64,000 bases of DNA from Linnemannia elongata (GCA_036320915.1 JAXBDG010000005.1:2300001-2364000); one strand, 5' to 3'. Shown: positions 23,187-34,542, numbered from the stretch's first letter. Notes: generated by a model not told the origin, from the sequence alone. Translations and numbers: made by a program.

Positions 23187-25838
23187 ATGCCATCAACCTC
23201 CTCGGCCTGGATTGAATCGAAACGCTCACGCCGCCCACCTTCGTCCTCGAATCTCTTTCAGACGCGATTTCTCGCCGGCGACACTCAAAACAACAATAAC
23301 AATAACAACAATCACGAGCAAGGACAGGACGACGTGAGGGCATCATCACCACGACCCGCTTCCTCTCCTCGCTCATCACCCAGAGGTTCACCTCGGTCCT
23401 CGTTGTCACCGCCCATCACAAGACAGTCAACCCTTGTTATAACAAAGGACAATACAACTGACACCCCACAACTACTTCTCTCTTCTATCACCTCAACTTC
23501 CACTGCTGGAGCAGCAGCAACAACCACAACCACACCAAAGAAACAAACGAATCCAAATTCACTTTACACCAGCAAGAGCAACCAAAAAGCCGACAGAAGC
23601 AACGCTCCAAAGATGTCGTCAATGCTCAACAGGGTCCTTGACAAGGCCGCCGCTCCGAACACCAACAATAACGGGAAGAACAATGACAATGCTTCAGCGG
23701 CATCTTTGCGGTCTAGCAAGAGGGAGACGAGGGCTTCTGTGAAGAACACGGAAGGTGGTAAACAGGACGAGCTACCAAGCGGCGATGGTGATAGCAGCAA
23801 CATCAACAAGAAGAATGCCACCGCCACCACTACCAAGAGCACTGCCGCATCATCGACAACAACCACAACCGCATCTCGATCGAAAAAGAACCCTGGCGCT
23901 GCCTCCACTGCCGTAACGAGCATTGCAGAACGCCTCCCAAAGGGTAGTCGGGCCAAACCTTTGCCACCAAAATCCACAACGCCAACTACAACTTCACCCT
24001 CTATCTCGACTTCAATTTACTCCGAACGCCAGCAGCAGCCAACACAGACGGGCGAAAAGCTTTCTCAGGCGATCAGCCTGTCGTCGTCGATGCCTTCGAT
24101 TCCCTCGCAGATGGAACCCATTGATCTTGATGAGGATGGGGACGAGTGTATGACCGAGAGTGCCCCCTTTTATCTAAGCCTGGCCACTACCACTGAGGGC
24201 GACAGCACTAATCGCCATCCTGTTACTACAACGACAACGAAACATACACAGCAACAACATCCACATAACACAAAGAAGACGAAGGAAGATGAGGATCAGG
24301 ATGATCCAATGGGTCGAACAGCCGGTGCAGGGGCGGCTGCGTCTCACGGCATTGATCTCAGGAAGAAGCAAGCATCTGTCATCTCGATTGCCAGCTCCAA
24401 GGACGACCACGCGAGCATTATCCCTTCAGTGCAGGTCGAGAGGATCGCCAATTGGATGGGAGGGGTTAAGGAGGCCATGGAGGATGACGATACTCAGGAA
24501 ATTGAGTCCACCTCCCGACCTAGACATCAACAAACGTCCATATCTACTTCCACTAACAAGAACAACGCGTCGCCAGCTCTGGAGAACCCTGCTGTCAAGG
24601 CGGATACCACGGAGGACACACCTGCTGCTGGACCTCGTAAGCCAGCTCTCCGTCGACCACCGCCTGCTCCCTCACGACATGTGGTCACTCTTGTTGACGC
24701 GTCGCCGCCTCTCCCGCCCCAAGACCAAGCCCCGTCCGTCTTTGAGGTAGTTCCTTTGTCACTGGAGGAAGAAGAGCCGCTACAGAGAAACCACCGATCA
24801 GGCCAAAAGACAGCAGCGGCATCGACAGCAGCAACAACAACTGAAACAGCCGATCAGAGATCAGGATCCAAGGGGAAGCGCGTCTTTGTTGAGGACTCGC
24901 TAGCATCACTACCACCCGTCCCTCTTTTTCACGAGGAGACATCCAATGTCAGCGAGAGTGATGCCTACCGACGCAGAAGTGGAGGAGAGCCTTCATCCTC
25001 GACTACGCCACTCAAGTCTGCGGTTGTGAACCGCAATCATCCTCAGGACGACCTGTCTACTATTGTCGGTGGTCAGGCGCCCACTCAGGATTCATTTATT
25101 GGAGGACCAGTTCAGTCCCTGCTGTCATTTATTTATGAGACAGAAGAGGAGGCGGAAGCCAGGGCTGGTGGCGGCGGTGGTGCCGATGAAATGGAACACG
25201 TTCACAACGATCTCTCCCTGCCATCAGAGTTGACGTCATCGTGTCTACAGGAGCTTGGATTGAAACGAAAGAACGTTCGTGATAGGAAAAAGAGACATGT
25301 CAAGAGTCGAGTTGGATATGGAATCAGAGGCAGCAACATTGACAGAGTTCTGGAGGAAGGCGATGATGAGGACGACGAGGAGGAAGGGGACGAAGAGGAT
25401 GAGGAAGAAGAGGGTGGTGTTGGAGGAGTCGCCTTGGCCCAGAGAGCCGCATTCCCGTCAAGTTTCGATCTAGCACCCATGTCTACCTTGTCGGGCTCTG
25501 TGACACCTCCCTTGTCACTCGAAGTGATTGAAGGACCCTTTGCGACGTACACGCCGGCAGGTCGAACAGCTGCACGTGAGAACAAGGAGAACGAGCATCC
25601 CTCCGGCACCACTCAACAGCATCAGCTGCAGCAGCATCAAGGAGACCCGCCCTCGTTCCCGTCGCCGCCTGCGAGCTTGGTCTTTTCCACCATGCCGTCT
25701 ATGCCGACGCTACCGACGTTTCCGAGTATCTTGTATCAGGAGCCGTCGTTGATCATGATCGATAGCCAGACACAGCAGACACAGCAGATGGAGGAACAGA
25801 CACAGAGTCGAGAATTGGAGGATGAGCTAGATGATTGA
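23187..25838 (+). CDS. Unrecognised 883-residue disordered protein with KEN box
   Basis: A single open frame without introns runs from the first ATG to TGA. I do not recognise the family. The composition is Ser/Thr/Asn/Gln/Pro-rich, with Asn, Gln and Thr runs, which fits a long disordered protein. Visible landmarks are a basic N-terminus (WIESKRSRRPPSSSNLFQTRF); a proline block near the middle (LRRPPPAPSRHVVTLVDASP); a short hydrophobic segment (SFIGGPVQSLLSFIYETEEE); a basic helix (GLKRKNVRDRKKRHVKSRVG) followed by a long Asp/Glu run; and a Lys-Glu-Asn box at 800-802 in ARENKENEH, the type used by APC/C for cell-cycle destruction. Basic clusters suggest a nuclear protein. The lack of introns contrasts with most neighbours. 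AATAAA at 25888-25893. Confidence 0.7.
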   Translation: MPSTSSAWIESKRSRRPPSSSNLFQTRFLAGDTQNNNNNNNNHEQGQDDVRASSPRPASSPRSSPRGSPRSSLSPPITRQSTLVITKDNTTDTPQLLLSSITSTSTAGAAATTTTTPKKQTNPNSLYTSKSNQKADRSNAPKMSSMLNRVLDKAAAPNTNNNGKNNDNASAASLRSSKRETRASVKNTEGGKQDELPSGDGDSSNINKKNATATTTKSTAASSTTTTTASRSKKNPGAASTAVTSIAERLPKGSRAKPLPPKSTTPTTTSPSISTSIYSERQQQPTQTGEKLSQAISLSSSMPSIPSQMEPIDLDEDGDECMTESAPFYLSLATTTEGDSTNRHPVTTTTTKHTQQQHPHNTKKTKEDEDQDDPMGRTAGAGAAASHGIDLRKKQASVISIASSKDDHASIIPSVQVERIANWMGGVKEAMEDDDTQEIESTSRPRHQQTSISTSTNKNNASPALENPAVKADTTEDTPAAGPRKPALRRPPPAPSRHVVTLVDASPPLPPQDQAPSVFEVVPLSLEEEEPLQRNHRSGQKTAAASTAATTTETADQRSGSKGKRVFVEDSLASLPPVPLFHEETSNVSESDAYRRRSGGEPSSSTTPLKSAVVNRNHPQDDLSTIVGGQAPTQDSFIGGPVQSLLSFIYETEEEAEARAGGGGGADEMEHVHNDLSLPSELTSSCLQELGLKRKNVRDRKKRHVKSRVGYGIRGSNIDRVLEEGDDEDDEEEGDEEDEEEEGGVGGVALAQRAAFPSSFDLAPMSTLSGSVTPPLSLEVIEGPFATYTPAGRTAARENKENEHPSGTTQQHQLQQHQGDPPSFPSPPASLVFSTMPSMPTLPTFPSILYQEPSLIMIDSQTQQTQQMEEQTQSRELEDELDD

Positions 25839-26675
25839 TGGATCTGAGGTTTTGTTTTGTGGCACTGTTATTTTATTCGCGTCCGGGAATAAATAGCCTT
25901 ATCGAGTACCGAGTATTCAACTGCGTTCGTTTTGGTGTTTTGTCGAGATGCGAAGGATGAAGATACACAATCACAAGAAGACGTAAATGGGACCGAGATG
26001 AAAGTGCTATGACGATCTCAAATAAAGAAGAAAAAAGACGTGGAGAAACTTTTTGCAGGAGCAGTTATTGGTCAATGAGAGGTATGCTTTGTCCGGGTAA
26101 CCCTCGAAGATTTATGATCAGAACTACACCTACGCTTTGCTCGAAAAGAAAGCTAACTGGCAAGAATTATGAGGAAACTGTAATCTCACGAATAACTGAA
26201 CGACGCAAACAGCCAGAGCGAAGTGCAAAACGACTGTGTGTGGTCCCCCTTAGACGCCTAATTGGCGTTTTGCTGTTTTAGTGCTAGTTTGGAACAATTG
26301 GTCGGTCGGTCGGTCGGCATCCATTGCTTTTCCAACCCCTTGGAGATAGAGAGAGCAAGAGTGAGAAGAGTGAAAGAGATTGAGCAAGAAAAGGGCAGAG
26401 CAAAGAGTAAAAATGCAATGCTTCAGAGTCCTTACTAACCTTTTCCCCTTGCTCCCTCCTTTTTTTTTTTCACTATGGACGTCGGTACTTTTTCTTATTT
26501 GAACTCAATAGCCTCGTTCAAGCACCGGCATCTTTACGCGATCTTTCGTCCTTTTCTCTCTTTCTCCCGCTCTTTTTTTTTTTTTTTTTCTCTCTCTCTC
26601 TCAGCCCACGACAACTTCTCATCCTTACCACGTCTTGCGGTCTCCAACGCTTCACATCAACAAATTATCCCAATA
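25839..26675. other. Intergenic region with GGTC microsatellite
   Basis: It holds the polyadenylation region of the preceding gene (AATAAA at 25888) and the leader of the secreted protein at 26676. A short (GGTC)n repeat lies at 26300-26317, with a T run and CT repeat near 26574-26600. An open frame at 26009-26281 has no recognisable content and is not called. Confidence 0.45.
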
Positions 26676-27284
26676 ATGAAGATTACAATTGGATATATCG
26701 TGGCCTTGGTCTATGCCCATCAGCTCCTCTTATCATCAACAACCACAATCCCCCTTGCCTGCGCAAGTCCAGTTCCACAACCGATGGATCCAACGGAAGC
26801 AGCACAAGCGGCAGCGGCTATAGCAGCGGCAGAAGCAGCACGACAAGCAGCAGTGGCAGAAGCAGCACGACAAGCAGCAGAGTTAGTGAAAGGAGGAGGT
26901 GGAACGCCCTCAGACACACCAATTGCAACTCCCGGAGCTGGTACGGCAATTTCTGATCCGTCAAAGAAGCCAACACCGCAGCCTCCAGCGGCTGGTGGCA
27001 CTTCAGGCAACTCTCTGACGTCGGGTGGGAACTGGGCGACGAACAAGATGAAGATGAGGAAGCGGGCAGGTCTGTCGGGAGACGATTATATCTCGTCTCA
27101 TTCTTTGAGCACGCAAACGTTTGAGGACACTATTGAAAACAACACTCCATCGGTCAATTCTTTATCTTCGCCTTCTTCTTCAGGACGAGCGCCATTGTTG
27201 GAACGACGACGGGGAAGTTTGTACGAGCGTCGTGGGGAGCCGAAGGAGGAGGTTGTTTCACCAAAGTCTCCCGAGGTTGCGTAA
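26676..27284 (+). CDS. Small secreted Ala-rich protein, copy 1
   Basis: This 202-residue protein starts with a signal peptide (MKITIGYIVALVYAHQLL..., cleaved probably after ACA). A Pro segment is followed by an Ala-rich helical stretch with two near-identical AEAARQAA units. A Gly/Pro/Thr linker leads to a basic KMRKR site, a Kex2-type cleavage candidate, and a polar tail with Arg-rich repeats (LLERRRGSLYERRGEP). The start at 26676 is preferred because the open frame extending further upstream would bury the signal peptide. The family is unknown. It is a tandem paralogue of the next gene, sharing the start of the signal peptide and the Ala-rich design. A wall protein or secreted effector is possible. 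Confidence 0.65.
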   Translation: MKITIGYIVALVYAHQLLLSSTTTIPLACASPVPQPMDPTEAAQAAAAIAAAEAARQAAVAEAARQAAELVKGGGGTPSDTPIATPGAGTAISDPSKKPTPQPPAAGGTSGNSLTSGGNWATNKMKMRKRAGLSGDDYISSHSLSTQTFEDTIENNTPSVNSLSSPSSSGRAPLLERRRGSLYERRGEPKEEVVSPKSPEVA

Positions 27285-27756
27285 AATGGTAGCAGGCTAG
27301 TTAAATTTTGTTATTGCACAATAATCATCATCTACTTTCCCCCTTCCACCCACTGGCATTGTTCTTCTTCGTTTTGTCTTGTCGTTGTATAAAATAACCA
27401 TAGCAAAGCAATGGGCAAGATGAACAATTGCATAGACCTCTGCGACAAGCAAGAAGAAATGCGAGGGAGAGGTGGACGAAACGGAGGCGATAGTTGAGCC
27501 GAATTAAACGATCATAAAAAAAGACACGGAATACTTCTCATCAGGTAGACCAGGAGGCTTTTTCACCCTTCAGTCTCCTTTTCCTTTATCTTTTCGTTTT
27601 CCTTTTTTCTTGCTTTTATTGTACAAATCACCAACCAAAAACCTCCCATCCATCATCAGCTTTCGAACGTTCAACCTACGGCTCCCTTCGAGAACGAAGT
27701 TTTTTTCTCAGCGTCACCAAACACGAACTCAACCCAACTACAACACAGTATCAAAC
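27285..27756. other. Spacer between the two secreted Ala-rich genes
   Basis: 472 bp that serve as terminator of copy 1 and promoter of copy 2. It ends in a T-rich leader. No gene or repeat is seen. Confidence 0.4.
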
Positions 27757-28146
27757 ATGAAGATCTCGTTTGTCTATATCGCTGCCTTAGTCTGTGCCCA
27801 TCAGCTCCTCTCAACGACTACGGCGGAGGCGCTCTCGGTGGACGTTCAACTTCCGGGTCAGAACCATTCTCCCAGTGCGCCCGGATCTGCAGCCGCTGTA
27901 GCCGCAGCGGGCAGAGGAGGAGGTGGATCAATAGCTTCGCCGGATTCAACAACGCCAACGGGAGGAGACGCAGCAGCAGCGGCAGCGGCAGCGATTGCTG
28001 ACGCTCAAGCGCAGGCAGCCAAAGAGGCAGCAGCGGCTAACGCGGCTGCTTGGGCGTCACAGGCGCATGCGCAGTCGAAAGCACCTAGGATAGCAGCACC
28101 GGCTTCAGGATCGACGAAAAGAGCAACAAAAAGATCGTCAGAATGA
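27757..28146 (+). CDS. Small secreted Ala-rich protein, copy 2
   Basis: This 129-residue protein has a signal peptide (MKISFVYIAALVCAHQLL...) that aligns residue for residue with copy 1 at M-K-I, Y-I, A-L-V and A-H-Q-L-L. The mature part is Gly/Ala-rich with an Ala-rich helix (IADAQAQAAKEAAAANAAAW) and a basic C-terminus with two Lys-Arg pairs (STKRATKRSSE). It lacks the long polar tail of copy 1. It has no intron and no recognised domain. The shared signal sequence and repeat type support a local duplication. Confidence 0.65.
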   Translation: MKISFVYIAALVCAHQLLSTTTAEALSVDVQLPGQNHSPSAPGSAAAVAAAGRGGGGSIASPDSTTPTGGDAAAAAAAAIADAQAQAAKEAAAANAAAWASQAHAQSKAPRIAAPASGSTKRATKRSSE

Positions 28147-29089
28147 GCTACAGGACTTCCTTCTGTCCTATCTGGATCGACACCGTCTTCATCTGCTTCA
28201 AGAGGGAACTGAGCAAAGAGAATGTTACCGATGAATAAATGACGAAGAAGTGCTTTGGCCTGTTCGGACGGTTTTCCTCAGTTATCAAGATGACGGGATG
28301 CCCAACTCTTCTCATCTCCCTCATCTCTCTTGCACCCCACCCTCTTTCCTGTGCTAATCCTTCCCCTTTGCCTTGTCGTGGCATTTTTTTTTTTGTCTTT
28401 TGTGAAATAAAAGGCAGACAAGCATTTTGATCTTGTTACTGTAGCGGACAAAGTGGATCGTGCACATGCTGTTGGAAGAGAGAGGAACAAAAGGAGATAG
28501 ACAAAATGAGAGGGGAGATGAGTAGTAATCAGCGGCACCTCTCATTGTTTTTAGTGGACGAAAGGCGAGCCAGGTGTAAAATACGATATCGATAAGGGTG
28601 TAGCCGTTAGATGGATGCTTTTTTCACGAAGAGAAAATATGTGGGACCAAGGGAGAGATTGAAACTTTAGGAGCGATGTGTTTTACGCGAACGCGTGGTC
28701 GTCTTTTTTTATTTTTATTTTCAGGAACGTCTATCGCCAAAATACCAACGCGACGGAGGATGAGTGCCACAGAGTGAGTGATGACCTTATCTGCGACCCA
28801 GCAAATCAAATTCAACACATCAGTCCCCTCTGTCCAGTCCCCTGGAGATTTTTTTTTTGTAGTCTTTCGTCTTCCTTCTTCCCTGCTTTTCTTTCTTCTC
28901 TCGTCCTTTCCTCATTCCATCTTTCACATCTCACTTTTTCTCCATCATTTGCCTTTTCCACACTCGCCGACCACTCGTCAGCTTCTTCACTGTCACTTCC
29001 CGTCCTACATCCTGATCTCTCTCATCCACACCTCAGCCCTACACAACCTCACCAACCAACCAACCAACCAACCAACCAACCAACCGACC
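28147..29089. other. Intergenic region with CCAA repeat leader
   Basis: No gene is supported. The region becomes C/T-rich after 28850. A (CCAA)n repeat at 29051-29085 sits immediately before the start codon at 29090, so it would be in the 5' UTR of the next gene. Confidence 0.45.
29051..29085. repeat. (CCAA)n microsatellite
   Basis: About eight CCAA units in a row lie just upstream of the ATG at 29090. CCAACC-like sequence before start codons recurs here (for example at 4650-4670). Confidence 0.9.
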
Positions 29090-32000
29090 ATGAACACCAC
29101 AATGGAGTCTTCCGGCTTCGAGACATCCTCAAGAAGCAGCTTGAGCGACATGAGCAACATCAGCAGCAACTACCATGATGTCGTTACCGGTATGTTGTTG
29201 CTTCGTTATCAACCCTCTGCTGCGGCTTCGCTTCCTCCTTTCCCCTCCTCTGCTGCCGCCCAATAGCTTCGTTTACTTACGGTTGAAAAACCGACAACAA
29301 ACGAAGCTAGCCATCCTCCTGCAGCGCAACCAAAAACCAAGAAAAAAAATCAAACACGTTTTGATGTCGTCGTTTTTCTCCCCTCGCCAAGTGGATTTTT
29401 TTGGGGTTGGACAAAGGACCAAAGGAAAAGGCGATGTGTGTGTGTGTCTGTATGTGTGTGTGTTCAGTTCGGGTTGGGGTATTGTGGAGGAGGGTGAGTC
29501 GAGGAAAAGAAAGTACAAGGTATTGCAGCAAAGTACTCCATGTCTTGCGACATTCCCGTCATGGATCCTTCAGGAAAAAGAAGGCTCAGTCAAGCCAACC
29601 CCCCCGAACTTTCAACTTTTCCTCCCATTCAAACTTTTCATATGATCACTTTTTTTTTCCTTTAATAACATGAAGACAAGAATACTTTGGCCATTCAACT
29701 AACGAACCATATCCCTATCTATTGCTCCCCTCGTCCTCCCCTTTTTTTATCTTTTGCATTCGCATTTCGTCTTCGAACATGGATAGATAGGAACATGGAG
29801 TTTATCTGGTGGATCGCCAACCGCCTCACAAGCTACGACGAGGAAATGCACAAGGAGATCCTTGAGGACTTTTTCACAGATGATGCCAAGTAAGCAAATA
29901 CACCACGTTCTTTCTGTTATTTTTCCGCTTTCTTTCCTTTTTCCTCTTTCCGTCTTTCTCTTTTCCGTCCCTCTGTCTATTTCACAGCCCCCCTTTTTTT
30001 CTATCTTGAACAATTTCTCCTCTCATGCTCAACTCTCGAAAAGAATGGCCCAAACGTCAATGTTCAATGGGAAGGGATTGAGCACAAGCACACTCTTGCC
30101 TTTGCTCCTTACAAGTATTACACAAAACGTGAAAAACGGCCCTTGGACAAGCATGTGGTATTTTCAACCCTGCCTGCCCTATTTTCCTTTCTTCCTCTTC
30201 AATGCGATACTTTAACGTGCAAATCATATCCGCACTGCTGTGGGTCGGTCAGAAAAAGATGTGTCAAAGGAAAGGAATGCTTGTCAAGACGAAGATGACT
30301 ATGGCCATTGAAATGACTAGTATTGGCTTGGTAACATAGGAGGCGGCTGAATACTTTGGATACTATTCATATAATTGTTGCATGCCAAGTGCTACCCTAT
30401 GACGAACGAAGACCCTTTGACCCCGTCGTATGACCCGAGTGTGTATGGCACTTGTCTTCTCAGTTCATTTATTATGTTTTGCATGTGTCAAACACATATT
30501 TCATTTTTTTTTTTTTTTTTTAGCTCAGTCCCTCACCTTAACCAACCAACTTGGCAATTTTTTTTTGGTTTTATTGCTGTCTATTTCTTAACCATTGGCC
30601 AATACCTTCCCTGAACCATTATCCCAACAACACATCCGCTCGCTATCACTATAATACACACGTTCACACATTGCCATCGATGCTCTCTCTGTCCTTTCAG
30701 TCGACGCGCGCCTAGCTTGGCAGGCAGCAATTGAAGTTCCAAACATCGTGTCACTTTCCCCCCTCTGCTGCTCAATCCTTATTGCTTACACAATTCCCAA
30801 TTCACCATTCATTTTTTTTTTTTTTTGTTGGGAGCAGCAATTGACGAATGGACACATCGATTGTTGTTTTACCTGCAGCCTGCTGGAAAATGAAATACTA
30901 ACCATTGAGTATTTTGTGTGGGAACGTGTCTTTGTCAACTTTTTAGGTATATTCATCCAGCATTGACTATTGAAGGGAAATACAACATTCGTAAGGTGTT
31001 CAGAGTGTGGATTTCCCTCAACAAGGACGAGCCTGAAGTCACCAACATTGTCTATGAGTAAGTTCCTAGTGTTCTGTAAACGCACCCATGTCTGGATACA
31101 CAACATATATGACAGAGGCGTCGGCGCTCAAGGATAGGCATGTCGGGCTTACGAGGGAGAATTATCACAACCACATGGGGCACATGGACCAACAAAATAA
31201 CAACAAAAACCAATTCAGGATGACATGATCCCTATGCAACAAAAGAGAGGCCAATTTTTATCGGGAGCTAGTTTCAATGGAGGGGTTGAATGGTTACATG
31301 GATAAACAAGAGCTTCGGCGTGTTGCGCTTGAGAAGCACATGTACAGGATAGCACGTCTCGTAAACACCACCGCCTCGGACCGAACTCATACAAACACAC
31401 CTAGGGGCAATTAGCGGCGTTACACACTTGGGTGTCTCATTCATAGACTCCACCTACCCACCCATCCATCCATCCACGTTTCTCGGACATATTTGCCACG
31501 CGACAATAATTACAGGAAACACCATATACGAAATGCGACGCACAAAGCAAGCATGTGTGAGTCGCTTTTGTGTTCAGGAGACTCGCTTCAGGATAAAAAC
31601 CAGCCCTCCAAGACGAGAGTGACAAGAGACGCACATAGTATAAGGATCATGGAACAAGATGATAAAGGGGACTGTGGCCACACCCCAGAGTGGTTTACTC
31701 AGGAAAGAATCGAATGTCGACCATCCTTCGACCCCCATTGACTCACAGGAGGAACGTCAGCACGAGGGGCGCTTTTTTTGTTGTTGCTTTTGGCTTTTCA
31801 GGGGTCCGAGTCATTTTCCTGAGCGTAGCATGTGGATTTGAGGACTTTCACGACATCGTGGAAAAAAATCAACAACAGGTTCAACAGGAAAACAATGACC
31901 TCAACGTCAACAAATAAGAATGCCTTATGTTCACAGCACAGGTCATGGACCGTGACCATGACCATGACCGTCGCCATCGCCTTTATCACCCACAAGTCAA

Positions 32001-32828
32001 ACAAACGCCCTCGTTCCCTGCTCGCTCCACTTCGCTACTTTTAACTAACATGCTGTCCTCCCTACCCCCACGTTTTCCTCTCTTACCAAATGTGCAAACG
32101 ATAGTGGTCACACAGCGATCATCTCCTTGATCCAGAACTTGAGGCCACGCCTGTTTCCTTTGGTTTCCTTGCAAGTGCCAGCGACGACCACCTTGCATTT
32201 CCGAGACTCACCCGAGGGGCCGATGATCTACAGCCACCAGGATTCATGGACTTTGGAGGGAATTGTCCAGTCTGTGCCTCTTCTCGGATGGTGGTACGAT
32301 CACGTCGTCCGGTACGTTTTTTTTTCTTATCAGTCTCACATTTTTTTTTTCTTTACTGATCAATTCTTCAATCAGATTGATATTTTACCACTTGGATTAT
32401 TTATCACTTACGCTCGTTCCTGCTTCGCCATCTCAACTCACACACTCAATCACCTCTTCTCTCCCGTAATTTTTTTTTCCATACCACAATTTAGAAACAT
32501 ACTGGGATCGATGTTGACAAGCGCAGGCGGGTTCCTCCACACAGCGAACCAAACAACAGGCTACCTCCAATATCGGGCCGAAGAAGTCCAAAAGCTGTCA
32601 AACGACATTATCGAGAAATCCAGTAGTGATATCCAGCAACGGTCACGGGAAATGACCCTCCGCGCACAAAATCTGGTGGATCAGGCCAAGACGACTGTTG
32701 AGAAGAGGGTTGCGACGGCGAGAGAGGAGGTCGATCGGATGAGGCAGATGATGCGTCCTGGTGGTGGTGGGGTTGGAGGTTATCAGACGTTCACTAAGGC
32801 CATTACTGGAGCTGAGAGTCGTTCCTGA
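29090..32828 (+). CDS. SigF-like NTF2-like domain protein
   Basis: Five exons (29090-29189, 29787-29889, 30947-31057, 32105-32311, 32495-32828) keep phase and give 284 residues. The reconstructed core runs EFIWWIANRLTSYDEEM, FFTDDAKYIHPALTIEGKYNIRKVFRVWISLN, then VPATTTLHFRDSPEGPMIYSHQDSWTLEGIVQSVPLLGWWYDHVVR. This looks like the fungal SigF-like NTF2-like domain: a His-Pro motif after a short helix and a late Gly-Trp-Trp-Tyr segment. The tail is a long Gln/Glu/Arg-rich helix. The function of the family is not known to me. Introns 2 and 3 are 1057 and 1047 bp, far longer than most here; I saw no convincing gene inside them. A (GAT)n repeat lies just after the stop codon. Confidence 0.75.
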
Positions 32829-32856
32829 ACATCAGAGAGATAACGATGTTGTTGTT

Positions 32857-32881
32857 GATGATGATGATGATGATGATGATG
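32857..32881. repeat. (GAT)n microsatellite in 3' UTR
   Basis: GAT trinucleotide run of about 25 bp preceded by GTT units, 29 bases after the stop codon of the SigF-like gene. Confidence 0.85.
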
Positions 32882-33153
32882 GTTTTTTTCTTCTTCTTTC
32901 TATATTGCATATACCCCTTCCCCCTTCCATATTTTTTTTCTTCCCCCTCTCTTCATATATCGTTCTGTTCTACACACAAGAAAACAAAAAAAAGACAAAG
33001 AAACATAGCACGACAAAAATAAATAAATATATAAATGATCATACCAAAACACAGCACTTTGTCGCATAAATTGACAATGTTTGAAGAACAAAAGAGAAAA
33101 GTGAGAGAGAGACAATCAATGCATTGAGCATACCATTGTGGTATCAATCGACG

Positions 33154-33195
<42 letters not shown>

Positions 33196-34330
33196 AAAGG
33201 TCAAATTGAGATCCGCGAGCCATTTTGATAATTGTGCTTGCCAGCTTGCTTCTTTGAAGAGGAGGGAAGAATAAGAAATGGGAGAATGAAGCAACTCATT
33301 CGAGAGGTGATTGAAAAAGAAAGCAGAGCAAGAAAAGGAAGAACGAAAGAAAATATCAAAATGAAAGAAAAAAATGAATGACGGCAGGCAATCAACGTAA
33401 GATAGAAAAGATAATACAGCGATCTGCAAAACCCGGAGTCTTGGAAAAAGAGTGGAGAAGAAAAAGGCACAAGGAAAAAGAGGGAAGGGAGAGAAGGGGA
33501 GAAAAAGGGTGGAGGAGCACGGAGCCACGGGAGGGAAGGGGGAACACAAATATGGAAATCGGGGCTGAAATGCTCATCCCTGCTTTCCCCGGAGGAATAG
33601 AAGGGAAATGTCTCACAACGATGAAGAGGAGGGAGGAGGTAATTACACAGTTCTTGTATGCACCTTTTCTTTTTTCATTGTCAATTGCGCAGTGGATCTA
33701 ATGGTATGAAAGAAAGTGTTGGCCCCATAACACATCGTATACTTTGAGGCCATGGTTCCTCCACATGCCGCTTTAGCTGCATACGATAGCCATGTAAGCG
33801 AAGGATGTAGATGTTGTCCTGGGCATTCTCTTCTCCTCACCGTGGGAGAGTGAAGTAAGGAGTTGATTTGCTCACTATCGAAATGATTCGTGGGTATTCT
33901 TGTTCATTTTTCCTTTCCTATCACCGTCAGAGACAAATACAGGCAGTGAGGTGGGACCGGACAAAAAGCAAAAGGGTAAAACGAAAGAAGGGAGGAACGG
34001 AGGAGTAGTGGAAGGGGGTGAGTGCGGAGATGAATGAGCTGGTTGGCTGCCGGACAACGTGGTGAGTATTTTTTTTTGTAAATGACAATGACAACGAACA
34101 AGAGAAAAGGGGGGATGGGGGAGTTGTGGCGCTTGAGTTGAGACCGGAAGGCCCAAATCAAGCAATCTCTCGCTCTCTCTCGCTCTCTCGATAATTGAAC
34201 GAAAAACGATCGCTTGCTTCTTGGGCGTAACCAAACCCTTCTTGCTTCTTATTTGCTGAGCATCCGGAAGAAAAAGAAAAAATGTCATAGCAACTCAACT
34301 CAGCTGGAGCAGGGGAGAAGGGAAAAAAGA

Positions 34331-34338
34331 TATAAAAG
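34331..34338 (+). promoter_or_regulatory. Candidate TATA box
   Basis: TATAAAAG stands about 205 bases before the ATG at 34543, followed by C/T-rich DNA that would be the leader. Position and sequence fit a TATA box. Confidence 0.4.
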
Positions 34339-34542
34339 GGCACCGGATCCAAAAACACCCCCCATCCACATTCATTCTCTCCTTCTCTCTCTATCTCATC
34401 ACTCACTCACTTACATATCCCGTATCAGAAATACCCACGCACCTCCCATTCAGCAATACCCTACGCCTTCACTGCATTCTTCGATACCCTTCTTCCTCAC
34501 ACTACCTCCCACCTTACTACAACACACTACATATAACCAAAC

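Larger units (their letters stand above)
32829..34542. other. Intergenic region with the longest poly(T) tract
   Basis: 1.7 kb without a supported gene. It holds a 37-nt T run at 33155-33191, the longest homopolymer in the window, then A/G-rich sequence to about 33540. Around 34160-34200 are CTCTCG repeats. The end is the promoter of the gene at 34543. Confidence 0.45.

Noticed and set aside
26009..26281. 90-codon frame downstream of the KEN-box gene
   Set aside because: It lies in the 3' region soon after the polyadenylation signal and has no recognisable content.
29862..30215. Frame running from the end of exon 2 of the SigF-like gene (MAQTSM...)
   Set aside because: It reads through a good donor (GTAAGC) into pyrimidine-rich DNA; joining 29889 to 30947 gives the expected domain instead.
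33643..33840. Minus-strand frame and tRNA-like stretch near 33690
   Set aside because: No cloverleaf could be folded and no protein family recognised.
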